From: Streptomyces glaucescens
GTDB lineage: Bacteria > Actinomycetota > Actinomycetes > Streptomycetales > Streptomycetaceae
Assembly (NCBI RefSeq): GCF_000761215.1
Contig: NZ_CP009438.1
Span: forward strand, 1,206,001-1,270,000
Reading direction: 5' to 3'
Length of the DNA stretch: 64,000 nt
In this document: positions 17,238 through 26,133 of the stretch, piece after piece
Position numbering within the stretch: the stretch's first letter is position 1
Layout: every line of letters starts with the position of its first letter
Program-made: the position numbers and the translations under genes
The notes under the pieces: model-generated
What the model was told of the DNA's origin: nothing
What the model saw: the letters and a program-made list of their open reading frames with translations, nothing else
Database searches by the model: none

Positions 17238-18066
17238 GCAGCTCACCGGCGCGGACGGCGTCGAGGAAGCCGAGGACGGCCTGCTCGATGCCGCGCTGCC
17301 GGGCCACCGGCACCCAGTCGCCGCGCCGCCGCACGGTCGGCTGGCCCTTGTGGTCGATCACCTCGGCGAGGTTGACCACCTGCCGCTTGCTGTCCTGCCC
17401 GGAGACCTCGAGGATCTCCTCGGTGGAGCCGCTGAGCCGGTTCATGACGCCGAGCGCGGTGAAGCCGTCCCCGGCGAGCTGGAGCACGACGTGGTGCAGC
17501 AGCCCGTCGCGCACCCGGCCGCGCACGGTCACGTCGTCGACGGGCCCCGGCACCAGGAACCGCAGGGTGTCCACGACGTGGATGAAGTCGTCGAGGATCA
17601 TCGACCGCGGCTCTTCCGGCAGCCCGACCCGGTTCTTCTGCATCACGATCAGCTCGCGCGGGTGGTCGGCGCACTGCGCGTAGGAGGGGGCGAGACGCCG
17701 GTTGAAGCCGACGGCGAGACTCACCCCGCGCTCCTCGGCGAGCGTCACCAGCCGTTCGGAATCGGCGAGCCGGTAGGCGAGCGGTTTGTCGACGTACGTC
17801 GGCACGCCCGCTTCCAGCAGCCGGGTGACGATCTCCGGGTGGACGGCCGTCGGGGCGTGCACGAAGGCGGCGTCCAGGCCCTGGGCGATCATCGAGTCGA
17901 GGTCGGCGTGGCGCTGCCCGGCGGGCAGGTGCAGGCCGTCGGCGACCCGGGCGAGCGTCGCGGGGGTGCGGGTCTGCAGGTGCAGTTCGACCTCCGGCAG
18001 GACGCCGAGCACCGGCAGGTACGCCTTCTGCGCGATGTCCCCGAGTCCGATGCAGCCGACCTTCAC
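17152..18066 (-). CDS. Gfo/Idh/MocA family oxidoreductase (MviM-like)
   Basis: A 304-residue NAD(P)-dependent dehydrogenase of the short MviM-like group. The Rossmann loop is GCIGLGDIAQKAYLPVL; VHAPTAVHPEIV and YVDKPLAYRLADSE hold the family's H-P and D-K-P motifs. The substrate is unknown. It is 27 bp from the FAD monooxygenase gene (18094) on the same strand, so the two may be co-transcribed. Its 3' end overlaps the convergent lnt gene by 86 bp. Confidence 0.8.
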   Translation of the reverse strand: MKVGCIGLGDIAQKAYLPVLGVLPEVELHLQTRTPATLARVADGLHLPAGQRHADLDSMIAQGLDAAFVHAPTAVHPEIVTRLLEAGVPTYVDKPLAYRLADSERLVTLAEERGVSLAVGFNRRLAPSYAQCADHPRELIVMQKNRVGLPEEPRSMILDDFIHVVDTLRFLVPGPVDDVTVRGRVRDGLLHHVVLQLAGDGFTALGVMNRLSGSTEEILEVSGQDSKRQVVNLAEVIDHKGQPTVRRRGDWVPVARQRGIEQAVLGFLDAVRAGELLSARDALATHELCERVVHSVLERSGHAA

Positions 18067-18093
18067 GTCTTCTCCTCCGCCCGTGACTACCGC

Positions 18094-19296
18094 TCACCCG
18101 TGCGCGTCTCGCGAGAAGTCACCGGTCTCGCGTGTCCCGACGGAAGCATACGGGGGCCGCGGGGGCCGCCAGTCGGCGATGTCGTCGAAGCCGCGCAGGA
18201 AGAGGGCGGGGCCGGCCTTCGAGAGGGCGGTGAGCACGGTGTCGCGTACGGCCATGCCCGCGCGGTTGCGCAGCATGTTCAGCCGGGCGACGCCGACCGC
18301 GCGACGGGCGATGGCCGTCGTGCGCGGCAGGCGGGCGGCGGTGTACGCGGCGAGGTCGTCGCGGTGGTGGGCCAGCACGATCGCGTCCTCGATGGCCTGG
18401 TTGCCGCCCTGCCCCAGGGTCGGGGGCATGGCGTGCGCGGCGTCGCCGAGCAGGGCGACCCGGCCGCTGTGGTAGGCGGGCAGCGGCCGGGCGAGATGGC
18501 GCACGTCGTGGCGCAGCACGTCCTCGGGGCGGGCGGCGGCGAGCACGGCGGGGATCGGGTCGTGCCAGTCGCCGAAGCGGCGCAGCAGCTCGGCGCGTTC
18601 GTCGTCGGAGCGCCCGCCCTCGGGGGTGACGGCGGCCGCGTAGGCGTACACCCGGCCGTCCTTCAGCGGGTGGGTGCCCCAGATGCGGCCGCGGCCCCAC
18701 GTCTCGTGCGAGGCGAACCGCACGCCGGGCAGCGGGATCATCACCCGCCAGGTGGTGAAGCCGGAGTAGACGGGCCCCGGGTGCCCGGGGAACAGGCTGC
18801 GGCGCACGGCGGAGCGGATGCCGTCGGCGGCCACCACGAGATCCGCCTCCAGCTCGCCGTCGGGTGTGGTCACCCGGGCCGGCCGGCGGGAGTCGCCGGG
18901 GTCGGCGAGGGCGGCCTCGGCGGCCGTGCGGACGGTGCCCTCGGGGAGCAGCGCGGCCAGGTGGCCGATCAGGGTGGCGCGGCTCAGCAGGACCAGCGGG
19001 CCGCCGAAGCGCCGCTGGGCCGCCGCGGCGCTGGTCCGGGAGAGCCAGCGGCCGTCGGGGGCGCGCAGGCCGCCGTCGCCCTGCCAGGCGGCCAGGTCGC
19101 GGACGGTGGCGCCGAGGCCGATGACGTCGAGGGCGCGCAGGGAGTTGGGGGCCAGCGAGATGGCCGCTCCGACGGGTGCGAGTGAGGGGGCCCGCTCCAG
19201 GACGGTCACCCGCGCTCCCGCCTGGTGCAGGGCGACGGCCGCGGTCAGGCCTCCGATGCCGCCGCCGATCACGACGGCGCGCTTGGGCTGTGCCAT
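18094..19296 (-). CDS. FAD-dependent monooxygenase
   Basis: A 400-residue flavoprotein hydroxylase of the PHBH/salicylate hydroxylase type. It has the FAD dinucleotide motif GGGIGGLTAAVALHQAG, the D-G motif (VVAADGIRSAVR) and the second FAD motif ALLGDAAHAMPPTLGQGG. It would use NAD(P)H and O2 to hydroxylate an aromatic or other small molecule. SD GAGGAGGAG precedes the start. It is divergent from a TetR gene, and two matching operators lie between them, so its expression is very likely TetR-controlled and inducible by substrate or a related compound. Confidence 0.87.
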   Translation of the reverse strand: MAQPKRAVVIGGGIGGLTAAVALHQAGARVTVLERAPSLAPVGAAISLAPNSLRALDVIGLGATVRDLAAWQGDGGLRAPDGRWLSRTSAAAAQRRFGGPLVLLSRATLIGHLAALLPEGTVRTAAEAALADPGDSRRPARVTTPDGELEADLVVAADGIRSAVRRSLFPGHPGPVYSGFTTWRVMIPLPGVRFASHETWGRGRIWGTHPLKDGRVYAYAAAVTPEGGRSDDERAELLRRFGDWHDPIPAVLAAARPEDVLRHDVRHLARPLPAYHSGRVALLGDAAHAMPPTLGQGGNQAIEDAIVLAHHRDDLAAYTAARLPRTTAIARRAVGVARLNMLRNRAGMAVRDTVLTALSKAGPALFLRGFDDIADWRPPRPPYASVGTRETGDFSRDAHG

Positions 19297-19335
19297 GGCT
19301 CCTCCTCGTCACGGGCTGCCGCACGGCAGCCGCCG

Positions 19336-19381
19336 ACTACACCTGTAGTCCGGCTCGTTCCGAGCGTACTACAGGTGTAGT
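19336..19381. promoter_or_regulatory. Double TetR operator
   Basis: Two inverted repeats ACTACA-N2-TGTAGT at 19336-19349 (N2 = CC) and 19368-19381 (N2 = GG), separated by 18 bp. They are perfect in both arms. The second covers the expected -35 region of the TetR gene, whose TAGGTT -10 is at 19401-19406. The first is 40 bp before the monooxygenase start. Confidence 0.85.
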
Positions 19382-19413
19382 GCGGCGAGAAGCGTGCCGG
19401 TAGGTTGACCTCC

Positions 19414-20067
19414 ATGTCCGAACGCACCACGAGCGGTGCCGCCCGCGCCGACCTCGTCGCCGACACCGCCCTCGCCCTGCTCGCCGAACGCGGCATGCGC
19501 GGGCTGACCCACCGGGCGGTCGACGAGGCGGCCGGACTGCCCCAGGGCTCCACGTCCAACCTGGCCCGCACCCGGCAGGCACTGCTGGAGCTGGCCGTAC
19601 GGCGGCTCGCCGACCGGGAGGCGCGGGTCCTGGCACTGCACGAGATGCCGGACCCGCACGCCGGCCTGGACGCCCTGGCGGACGGGCTGGCCCTCGCCAC
19701 CCACCGCGCACTCACCGGCAACCGCGAGCTCACCCTCGCCCGGTACGAGCTGGCCCTGGAGGCGACCCGGCGGCCGGAGCTGCGGGCGTACTTCGACGCC
19801 ACGGGCGCCCGTTTCCGCGACCGGCTGCGTGCCCTCGTCACCGGGATGGGCTCCCCCAGCCCCGACCGGCATGTGCTGTCCCTCGTCGCCTGGGCGGACG
19901 GGCTCATGTTCAGCTGCGTCGCGGGCTCGTTCAGCTCCCGCGTGCCGAGCCTGGACGACATCCGGGCGGATCTGCGGGAGCTCCTCGACGGCATGCTGGA
20001 CGCCCGGCGTAAACCTGGTGGGGCATCAGGCCCTCTTACGGGGCCGGAGAACACCCCTACGGCCTAA
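19414..20067 (+). CDS. TetR/AcrR family regulator
   Basis: A 217-residue regulator. The N-terminal helix-turn-helix (LVADTALALLAERGMRGLTHRAVDEAAGLPQGSTSN, about 13-48) is typical TetR. The C-terminal helices form the dimer and ligand-binding part. TAGGTT (19401-19406) ends 7 bases before ATG 19414, suggesting a leaderless message; TTG 19405 is less likely. It is divergent from the monooxygenase, with two operators between them, so autorepression and control of the monooxygenase are predicted. Confidence 0.87.
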   Translation: MSERTTSGAARADLVADTALALLAERGMRGLTHRAVDEAAGLPQGSTSNLARTRQALLELAVRRLADREARVLALHEMPDPHAGLDALADGLALATHRALTGNRELTLARYELALEATRRPELRAYFDATGARFRDRLRALVTGMGSPSPDRHVLSLVAWADGLMFSCVAGSFSSRVPSLDDIRADLRELLDGMLDARRKPGGASGPLTGPENTPTA

Positions 20068-20120
20068 CGTCCGCCTGGTTCGTGGTGACCCGGGAGGCCG
20101 AAGGCGCCATCGTTGCCCGG

Positions 20121-20621
20121 GTGCATCGAACGACGACCACCGCAGCGCTTCTGATCACCGTGGCCGTCTCGGCCCTCTCGGGCTGTACGACGGTCTCCGG
20201 ACGGCCCGCGCCCGGGGCGTCCGCGCCGTCGCCGGCCGCGCCACCGCCCCCCGGCGCGCGGACCGGACCACAGGCGGTGCAGGCGCCCGCCCGGGAGGCC
20301 CTGGAACGCGTCGGGCCCTCACGGCAGCGGGAGCGCTCCGCACCCGAGCCGACCGCGCCGGCCGCGTCCGCGCCGCCGGCCCCGTCCGCCGCGCCCCCCG
20401 CCCGGTCCCGGCCCGAGCCGTGGCGCCCGCGGCGCCCGGAGTCCCGGCCCTCCCGGCAGCCCCGGGCGGTCGTCCCCGGCCTTCCGGAGTCCGCCCGCCG
20501 GAACGTCACCCAGCAGCTCCCCCAGCGCGGGCCCGACGTGTGCGCCCTCGGCAGGGCCTTCGGCGGCTGGCGGCCCGGCAGCCCCGAGTCGAGGATCTGC
20601 GACACGACGTACGGCCGCTGA
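20121..20621 (+). CDS. Putative lipoprotein, Pro-rich, unknown function
   Basis: A 166-residue exported protein. The signal (ALLITVAVSALSGC) ends in a lipobox, so it should be lipid-anchored outside the membrane. A Pro/Ala/Arg-rich linker of about 90 residues precedes a short C-terminal motif with two Cys (VCALGRAFGGW and RICDTTYGR) that could form a disulfide. I recall the same tail on other Streptomyces lipoproteins of unknown role. GTG 20121 gives the best signal peptide; GTG 20082 is the longer alternative and neither has a ribosome site. Confidence 0.6.
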   Translation: MHRTTTTAALLITVAVSALSGCTTVSGRPAPGASAPSPAAPPPPGARTGPQAVQAPAREALERVGPSRQRERSAPEPTAPAASAPPAPSAAPPARSRPEPWRPRRPESRPSRQPRAVVPGLPESARRNVTQQLPQRGPDVCALGRAFGGWRPGSPESRICDTTYGR

Positions 20622-21040
20622 GCCGGCCGGACGCGAAGGCCCCCGGGTGCGCCGGGGCGGGGCGCGGAGGCGAGACGAACGGCCCTCGTCCGGGCCCCGG
20701 CCGGAGGCGGGGCACTGGGCGACGAACCGGCGGGACGGATCGACGCGGCGCGTCGCGTCACAGCAGACGGGCGGCGGGTCACGGGGTGACGGGCGCGCGT
20801 CACAGCAGACGGGCGACGCGTCACGGCGTGACCGGCGACGCGTCACGGCGTGACGGACGGCCCGTCACGGGGTGGCGGACGGTGCGTCACAGCAGACGGG
20901 CGGCCCGACACGGAGGGACGAGCGGCGCGTCTCGTGGTCTCGGGCGGCGCGTCGCGGCATGACGGGTGACGGATCACGGGCAGACGGGCGGCGGGCGGCG
21001 GGCGGCGGGCGGCGGTGTGACGGCACGCGGGTCCGACGGA
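20622..21040. other. 419-bp gene-free region carrying a 22-bp tandem array
   Basis: Between a lipoprotein gene and a convergent TPR-like gene. No supported ORF. 20622-20754 is plain GC-rich sequence; 20755-21013 is the array listed next. Confidence 0.6.
20755..21013. repeat. Eleven-copy ~22-bp tandem repeat ending in a GGGCGGC run
   Basis: Units start at 20755, 20777, 20797, 20818, 20840, 20862, 20884, 20906, 20927, 20949 and 20971, each 20-22 bp with a GCGTCAC-like start. The 4th and 5th units hold the perfect inverted repeat GTCAC-GGC-GTGAC and the 2nd holds GTCAC-GGG-GTGAC; others have CAGCAGAC in its place. The array ends in three GGGCGGC heptamers. The spacing is close to two helical turns, so the inverted repeats would face one side of the DNA. 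Confidence 0.8.
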
Positions 21041-21598
21041 TCAGGGCCGGTGCTGCGGGGGCGGCCCCCAGCTCCCGCCGCCCCGGAAGTCACCCCCGGG
21101 GCTCCCGGGGCCCCCGGAACCCCCGTCCCCCAGGGTCACTTCCAGGCGGCCGATCGCCGCGCGCACCCCGTCGCCGTAACCGTCGTCGGCGAGGGCGTCG
21201 GCCGCGCCGCGGGCCAGGCGCAGGTGCCCGCGGGCGGCGTCCGGGCGGCCGAGCTTGACGTAGTCGGCGGCCAGGTTCAGGTGGAGGGACGGGTAGAGGG
21301 CGCGCACCGCCAGGGTGCCCTCGTGCTCGGCGAGCCGGCCGTCGCTCAGTTCCTCCGCGGCCGTGAGGGCCCGCAGGTCCCAGGCCAGCTCGTCGGAGGG
21401 GTCGTCCTGGGTGTCGGCCATGTAGTGCGCCAGCGTGCAGCGGTGCAGCGGGTCCCCGTCCTCGCCGATCTCCGCCCACAGCCGCAGGAACCGCTGCCGG
21501 GCCTCTTCCCGGTCACCCGCGTGATGCAGCATCACGGCCTGCCCGATCCGCCCCATCACCGCGTCCGGCGCCGCCTGCCCCTGCCGCTCCACGACCAC
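21041..21598 (-). CDS. Tetratricopeptide-like protein of unknown function
   Basis: A 185-residue helical protein. Its body resembles TPR helices: GRIGQAVMLHHAGDREEARQRFLRLWAEI, then HCTLAHYMADTQDDPSDELAWDLRAL, then NLAADYVKLGRPDAARGHLRLA. The last 35 residues are a Gly/Pro-rich disordered tail. TPR proteins usually scaffold protein contacts. GTG 21598 follows GGAGGGG. It is convergent to the repeat array and upstream of nothing obvious. Function unknown. Confidence 0.65.
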   Translation of the reverse strand: MVVERQGQAAPDAVMGRIGQAVMLHHAGDREEARQRFLRLWAEIGEDGDPLHRCTLAHYMADTQDDPSDELAWDLRALTAAEELSDGRLAEHEGTLAVRALYPSLHLNLAADYVKLGRPDAARGHLRLARGAADALADDGYGDGVRAAIGRLEVTLGDGGSGGPGSPGGDFRGGGSWGPPPQHRP

Positions 21599-21778
21599 AC
21601 CCCTCCACCCGCTCGCCGAAGATCCCGTCCCTCCCGACGCTAACGGCCCCCACCGGCATTCCGTCCGAGGCGGCTCCGTGCGACGGGGACGGAAGCGGAA
21701 GGGAGCCGGGACAGGAGCCCCGGGGCGGGGCCGGGCTCCGGCCCCGGTTCGGCGGGACCCCTGACGCGCGGCGGGCGT

Positions 21779-22462
21779 TCAGCCCAGGTTGGGGATGCGC
21801 CAGTCGATCGGCTCGTGGCCCTGGCGGGCGATCGCCTCGTTGATCTGGGTGAAGGGGCGGGAGCCGAAGAACTTCTTCGCGGAGAGCGGGGAGGGGTGGG
21901 CGCCCTTCACCACGACGTGACGCGTCTCGTCGATCAGCGGGAGCTTCTTCTGCGCGTAGTTCCCCCACAGCACGAACACCGCCGGGTCGGGGCGCTCGGC
22001 CACCGCGCGGATCACCGCGTCGGTGAACTTCTCCCAGCCCTTGCCCTTGTGCGAGTTGGCCTCGCCCGCGCGGACCGTGAGGACCGCGTTGAGCAGCAGG
22101 ACGCCCTGCCGGGCCCACGGCATGAGGTAGCCGTTGTCCGGCACCGGCAGGCCCAGCTCCTCCTGCATCTCCTTGTAGATGTTGCGCAGCGACGGCGGGG
22201 TCTTCACCCCGGGCCGGACCGAGAAGCACAGGCCGTGGCCCTGGCCCTCGCCGTGGTACGGGTCCTGGCCGAGGATCAGCACCTTCACCCGTTCGTACGG
22301 CGTCGCGTCGAGGGCGGCGAAGACCTCCTCGCGCGGCGGGTAGACGGGACCCTTCGCCCGCTCCTCCTCGACGAACTCCGTCAGCTCCTTGAAGTAGGGC
22401 TTCTGCAGTTCGTCGCCCAGGACCCCGCGCCAGGACTCGGGCAGCATGGCGGTGTCGGTCAC
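21779..22462 (-). CDS. ung: Uracil-DNA glycosylase, family 1
   Basis: A 227-residue Ung that removes uracil from DNA as the first step of base-excision repair. The catalytic water-activating motif GQDPYH is at 65-70 (Asp67), LCFSV binds the uracil, and the minor-groove loop HPSPLS is present. Length is normal. An AAGGAAG ribosome site sits upstream of the GTG start. It lies 92 bp after an ABC binding-protein gene on the same strand and may be separately expressed. Confidence 0.93.
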   Translation of the reverse strand: MTDTAMLPESWRGVLGDELQKPYFKELTEFVEEERAKGPVYPPREEVFAALDATPYERVKVLILGQDPYHGEGQGHGLCFSVRPGVKTPPSLRNIYKEMQEELGLPVPDNGYLMPWARQGVLLLNAVLTVRAGEANSHKGKGWEKFTDAVIRAVAERPDPAVFVLWGNYAQKKLPLIDETRHVVVKGAHPSPLSAKKFFGSRPFTQINEAIARQGHEPIDWRIPNLG

Positions 22463-22554
22463 GTCAACTTCCTTACGGTGTGCGGTCGCTTCCAGGTCTC
22501 AGAACCTACAGGCGACCACTGACAACGCACCGCGCGGGCCGCAGCCGCCCGGCC

Positions 22555-24135
22555 TCACCAGCTCGTCTTGCGGCCCAGCTCCCACATCATCATGATCGTC
22601 GACGGGTCGAGGGCCCGCTCGCCGCCGGAGATCTCCTCGCTCGCCGCGATGAACTGCTTGCCCTGCCACAGCGGCAGCAGCCGCGCGTCGTTCACGAGGA
22701 TCTGCTGGGCCTCCTCGAACTCCCGCTCCACCTGGGCGCGGTCGCTCTCCCGGCGGGAGCGGGGCAGCAGGTCCTGGGTGATCTCGGGCGCCGGGTACGG
22801 GGTGCCGAGGGCGTTCTCCTTGCCGACGAACGGCGCGATGTAGTTGTCGGCGTCGGGGAAGTCGGGGAACCAGCCGCGCCCGAAGACCGGGTACTCGCCC
22901 TTCTGGTAGCCCTCCACGTAGGTCTTCCAGGGCCGGCTCTTCAGAGTGATCTCGAACAGGCCGGACGCCTCGAGCTGCCGCTTCAGCTCCTTGAACAGGA
23001 CGGCGGTCTCCGAGCCGTAGCGGTCGCTGGTGTACCAGAAGGTCAGCGGGACGGGCTCCGTGATGCCGGCCTCGGTGAGGATGGCGCGGGCCTTGCCGGC
23101 GTCGGGGTCGCCGTAGTCGTCGAAGAAGCCGGTGGTGTGCCCGTTGATGCCGTTGGGGACCATGGAGTACAGCGGGTCCACGGTGTCCTTGTAGATCTTG
23201 TGGGCGATGGTCGGCCGGTCCACGAGCTGCGCGACGGCCTTGCGCACGGCGGCCTTCCCGGCCCACTGGTCCCTGGGATTGAACACCAGGTAGCTGATGT
23301 CGATGCCGGCGCCCTCGACCAGTTGCAGGGTCTGGTCGGCGTCCTTGGTCTGCAGGTCGACGATGTCGTCGGCGGCGAGACCGCGGTAGGTGAGGTCGAT
23401 CTCCTGCTTCTCCAGGGCCTCCACCATGGTGCCGGAGTCCTGGAAGTAGCGGATGGTCACCGCGTCGTTGCGGCGCTCGGCGTAGCCGTCGTAGTGGTCG
23501 TTGGTGACCAGCTCGGCCCGCTGGTTCTCCTCGTAGGACTGCAGTTTGTACGGCCCGGAACCGGTGACCTCGTTGCCCTCGCGCAGCGCGTCGGCCGGGT
23601 AGCTGCCGGGGTCGACGATGGACATGGCGGGGGTGGCGAGCACGAAGGGGAAGGTGGCGTCGGACGTCTTGAGGTGGAAGACGACCTCGCGATCGCCGCG
23701 CGCCTCCACCCGGTTCAGGCTGCCGAGCAGCCCCGCGGGACCCGAGGGCGCCTTGATCTTCAGGATGCGGTCGATCGAGTGCTTGACCGCCTTGGCGTCG
23801 AGCGGGCTGCCGTCGGAGAACTTCAGCCCCTTGCGCAGCTCGCACCGGTAGGTGCGGTTGGCGGTGTCGCTGAACTCGCAGCTCTTCGCGGCGTCCGGCT
23901 GCGGCGTCGTCGAGCCGCTGGGGTAGCTCAGCAGGGTCTGGTAGATGTTCCGGAACAGCTCCCAGGAGCCGTCCCAGGACGCGGCGGGATCCAGGGTGGT
24001 GGGCGCGCTGGTGGTCCCGACGACGATCGGGCTGTCGTCGGCCTCGCCGCTGTCGGAGAACAGGCCACAGCCCGCCACCAGGGATATGGAAGCGATCGCC
24101 GCCACTTGCCGCAGGCATCGGTTCCGGTTGAACAC
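22555..24135 (-). CDS. ABC-type substrate-binding lipoprotein (peptide/nickel type)
   Basis: A 526-residue solute-binding lipoprotein of the SBP_bac_5 group (Opp/Dpp/Nik). The signal peptide (AIASISLVAGC) ends in a lipobox Cys. The mature protein holds the family blocks TLDPAASWDGSWELFRNIYQTL, ELRKGLKFSDGSPL and RKAVAQLVDR. No permease or ATPase genes are adjacent, so it is an orphan binding protein. GTG 24135 has GAGGAG at 7-base spacing; longer starts extend to 24228 but lack support. Confidence 0.87.
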   Translation of the reverse strand: MFNRNRCLRQVAAIASISLVAGCGLFSDSGEADDSPIVVGTTSAPTTLDPAASWDGSWELFRNIYQTLLSYPSGSTTPQPDAAKSCEFSDTANRTYRCELRKGLKFSDGSPLDAKAVKHSIDRILKIKAPSGPAGLLGSLNRVEARGDREVVFHLKTSDATFPFVLATPAMSIVDPGSYPADALREGNEVTGSGPYKLQSYEENQRAELVTNDHYDGYAERRNDAVTIRYFQDSGTMVEALEKQEIDLTYRGLAADDIVDLQTKDADQTLQLVEGAGIDISYLVFNPRDQWAGKAAVRKAVAQLVDRPTIAHKIYKDTVDPLYSMVPNGINGHTTGFFDDYGDPDAGKARAILTEAGITEPVPLTFWYTSDRYGSETAVLFKELKRQLEASGLFEITLKSRPWKTYVEGYQKGEYPVFGRGWFPDFPDADNYIAPFVGKENALGTPYPAPEITQDLLPRSRRESDRAQVEREFEEAQQILVNDARLLPLWQGKQFIAASEEISGGERALDPSTIMMMWELGRKTSW

Positions 24136-24377
24136 GCGCACGCTCCTCGATCTGCCATACCAAATGTCGGCAGACACTACCGCAGCAACACGCCGTGCGG
24201 ACCGTCCTTGCGCGAGGTAGTTGATCACCTTTTCGATGACGACGTTGTCAGACCCCGGGGACCTGGCCGTACGTCGACACGGGCGCCGTTTCCGTCAACT
24301 TCGATCGCGTCACGTGCGGAGCACGAAACCATCTCGACGCGCAGCGACGGAGAACGGCGCCCATGGAACATCCGGCG

Positions 24378-25130
24378 TCAGGCGACGCCCGCGTTGAGGA
24401 AGATCCCGCCGTCCACCACCAGGGTCTGGCCGGTGACCCAGTCGGCCTGCTCGGAGGTGAGGAACGCGGCGGCGCCGCCGATGTCCGCCGGCACACCGAG
24501 CCGCTTCAGCGGGTAGGCCGCGGCCGCCTCCTCCTCGCGGCCCTCGTAGAGGGCCTGGGCGAACTTGGTCTTGACCACGGCCGGGGCGATCGCGTTGACC
24601 CGCACCTTGGGAGCGAACTCGTGTGCGAGCTGCACGGTCAGGTTGATCAGCGCGGCCTTGCTGACCCCGTACGCGCCGATGAAGGGCGAGGGCGCGAGGC
24701 CCGCGACGGAGGCGATGTTGACGATCGCGCCGCCGTTGGCCTTCTGCCAGGCGTGCCAGGTGCGCTGGGCGAAGCCGAGCGCCGAGACCACGTTGGTCTC
24801 GAACACCTTGCGGGCCACGTTCAGGTCGAGGTCCGCGATCGGCCCGAACACCGGGTTGGTCCCGGCGTTGTTGACCAGGTAGTCGACCCGGCCGAAGGCC
24901 TCCATGGTGCGTTCGACGGCGAGCGCCTGGTGGGCCTCGTCGTGGGCCTTGCCGGCCACCCCGATCGCCCGGTCGGCGCCGAGCTTCTCGACGGCCTCCT
25001 TGAGCGCGTCCTCGTTGCGGCCGGTGATGCAGACGCGGTCGCCGCGCGCGATGAGCGCCTCGGCGACGCCGTAGCCGATGCCGCGGCTGGCGCCCGTGAC
25101 GAGCGCGACCTTGCCGGAGAGTTCAGTCAT
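24378..25130 (-). CDS. Short-chain dehydrogenase/reductase
   Basis: A 250-residue classical SDR. The cofactor motif is TGASRGIG (near residue 13), the NNAG motif is at about 87, and the catalytic tetrad is N-S-Y-K (Ser in NIASVAGLAPS, YGVSK). It would reduce or oxidise an alcohol/ketone; the substrate is unknown. It follows another SDR gene by 13 bp on the same strand, so the two form an operon. Confidence 0.87.
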   Translation of the reverse strand: MTELSGKVALVTGASRGIGYGVAEALIARGDRVCITGRNEDALKEAVEKLGADRAIGVAGKAHDEAHQALAVERTMEAFGRVDYLVNNAGTNPVFGPIADLDLNVARKVFETNVVSALGFAQRTWHAWQKANGGAIVNIASVAGLAPSPFIGAYGVSKAALINLTVQLAHEFAPKVRVNAIAPAVVKTKFAQALYEGREEEAAAAYPLKRLGVPADIGGAAAFLTSEQADWVTGQTLVVDGGIFLNAGVA

Positions 25131-25143
25131 GGTGTGGTGATCC

Positions 25144-25905
25144 CTAGTCGAGCGGTCCGCCGGCGACGTACAGCACCTGGCCGGAGACGAAACCGGCCGC
25201 CTCGCCGGTGAAGAAGGCGATGGCGTTGGCGATGTCGTCCGGCTCGCCCACGCGCTGCACGGGGATCATCGAGGCGGCGGCGGCCTTGAAGTCCTCGAAG
25301 CCCATGCCGACGCGCTCGGCGGTGGCGGCGGTCATGTCGGTGGCGATGAAGCCGGGGGCGACGGCGTTGGCGGTGATGCCGAACTTGCCCAGCTCCTTGG
25401 CGAGGGTCTTGGTGAAGCCCTGCAGACCCGCCTTGGCGGCCGAGTAGTTGGCCTGGCCCCGGTTGCCGAGCGCGGAGGACGAGGAGAGGTTGACGATCCG
25501 GCCGAAGCCGGCGTCGACCATGTGCTTCTGGCATGCCTTCGACATCAGGAAGGCGCCGCGCAGGTGGACGTTCATGACGGTGTCCCAGTCGGAGACGCTC
25601 ATCTTGAACAGCAGGTTGTCGCGGAGCACGCCCGCGTTGTTGACGAGGATGGTCGGCGCGCCCAGCTCCTCGGCGATCCGCGCGACGGCCGCCTCGACCT
25701 GTGCCTCGTCGGAGACGTCGCAGCCGACCGCGAGGGCCTTTCCGCCGGCCGCGGTGATCTTCTCGACGGTGTCCTTGCAGGCGGCCTCGTCGAGGTCGAT
25801 CACGGCGACGGCCCGGCCCTCGGCCGCCAGTCGTACGGCGGTGGCGGCGCCGATGCCGCGCGCGGCGCCGGTGACGACCGCGACCCGCTGCTCAGTGGTG
25901 GACAT
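25144..25905 (-). CDS. FabG-like 3-oxoacyl-ACP reductase
   Basis: A 253-residue SDR of the FabG type: TGAARGIG, NNAGVLRD, the catalytic Ser in NLSSSSALGNRGQ and the YSAAK motif, plus APGFIATDMT. The length and motifs fit 3-ketoacyl-ACP or acyl-CoA reductase. Lone fabG homologues outside fab clusters often have other substrates. ATG 25905 has GAGGAG before it. First gene of the two-gene SDR operon. Confidence 0.85.
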   Translation of the reverse strand: MSTTEQRVAVVTGAARGIGAATAVRLAAEGRAVAVIDLDEAACKDTVEKITAAGGKALAVGCDVSDEAQVEAAVARIAEELGAPTILVNNAGVLRDNLLFKMSVSDWDTVMNVHLRGAFLMSKACQKHMVDAGFGRIVNLSSSSALGNRGQANYSAAKAGLQGFTKTLAKELGKFGITANAVAPGFIATDMTAATAERVGMGFEDFKAAAASMIPVQRVGEPDDIANAIAFFTGEAAGFVSGQVLYVAGGPLD

Positions 25906-26133
25906 TGCTGCTTCTCCTCGCCCTTGGGATGCGGCTCTCGCGGTACGCCCCTCCAGTGAGCGACCGCTTAGTACCTTCAGCAGACGTGACGCTAGAAGCC
26001 CTGGCACGCGGTGTCAACGCCCGATCGGGTGCGTGTGATCGATTACCTGAACGGCCTAGCGCTGCGCGCCGCCGCGGCACCCGGCGCCTAGCGTCGAGGG
26101 GCGAGCCATCCGTGGCCGGAAAGGAGGCGCCTC

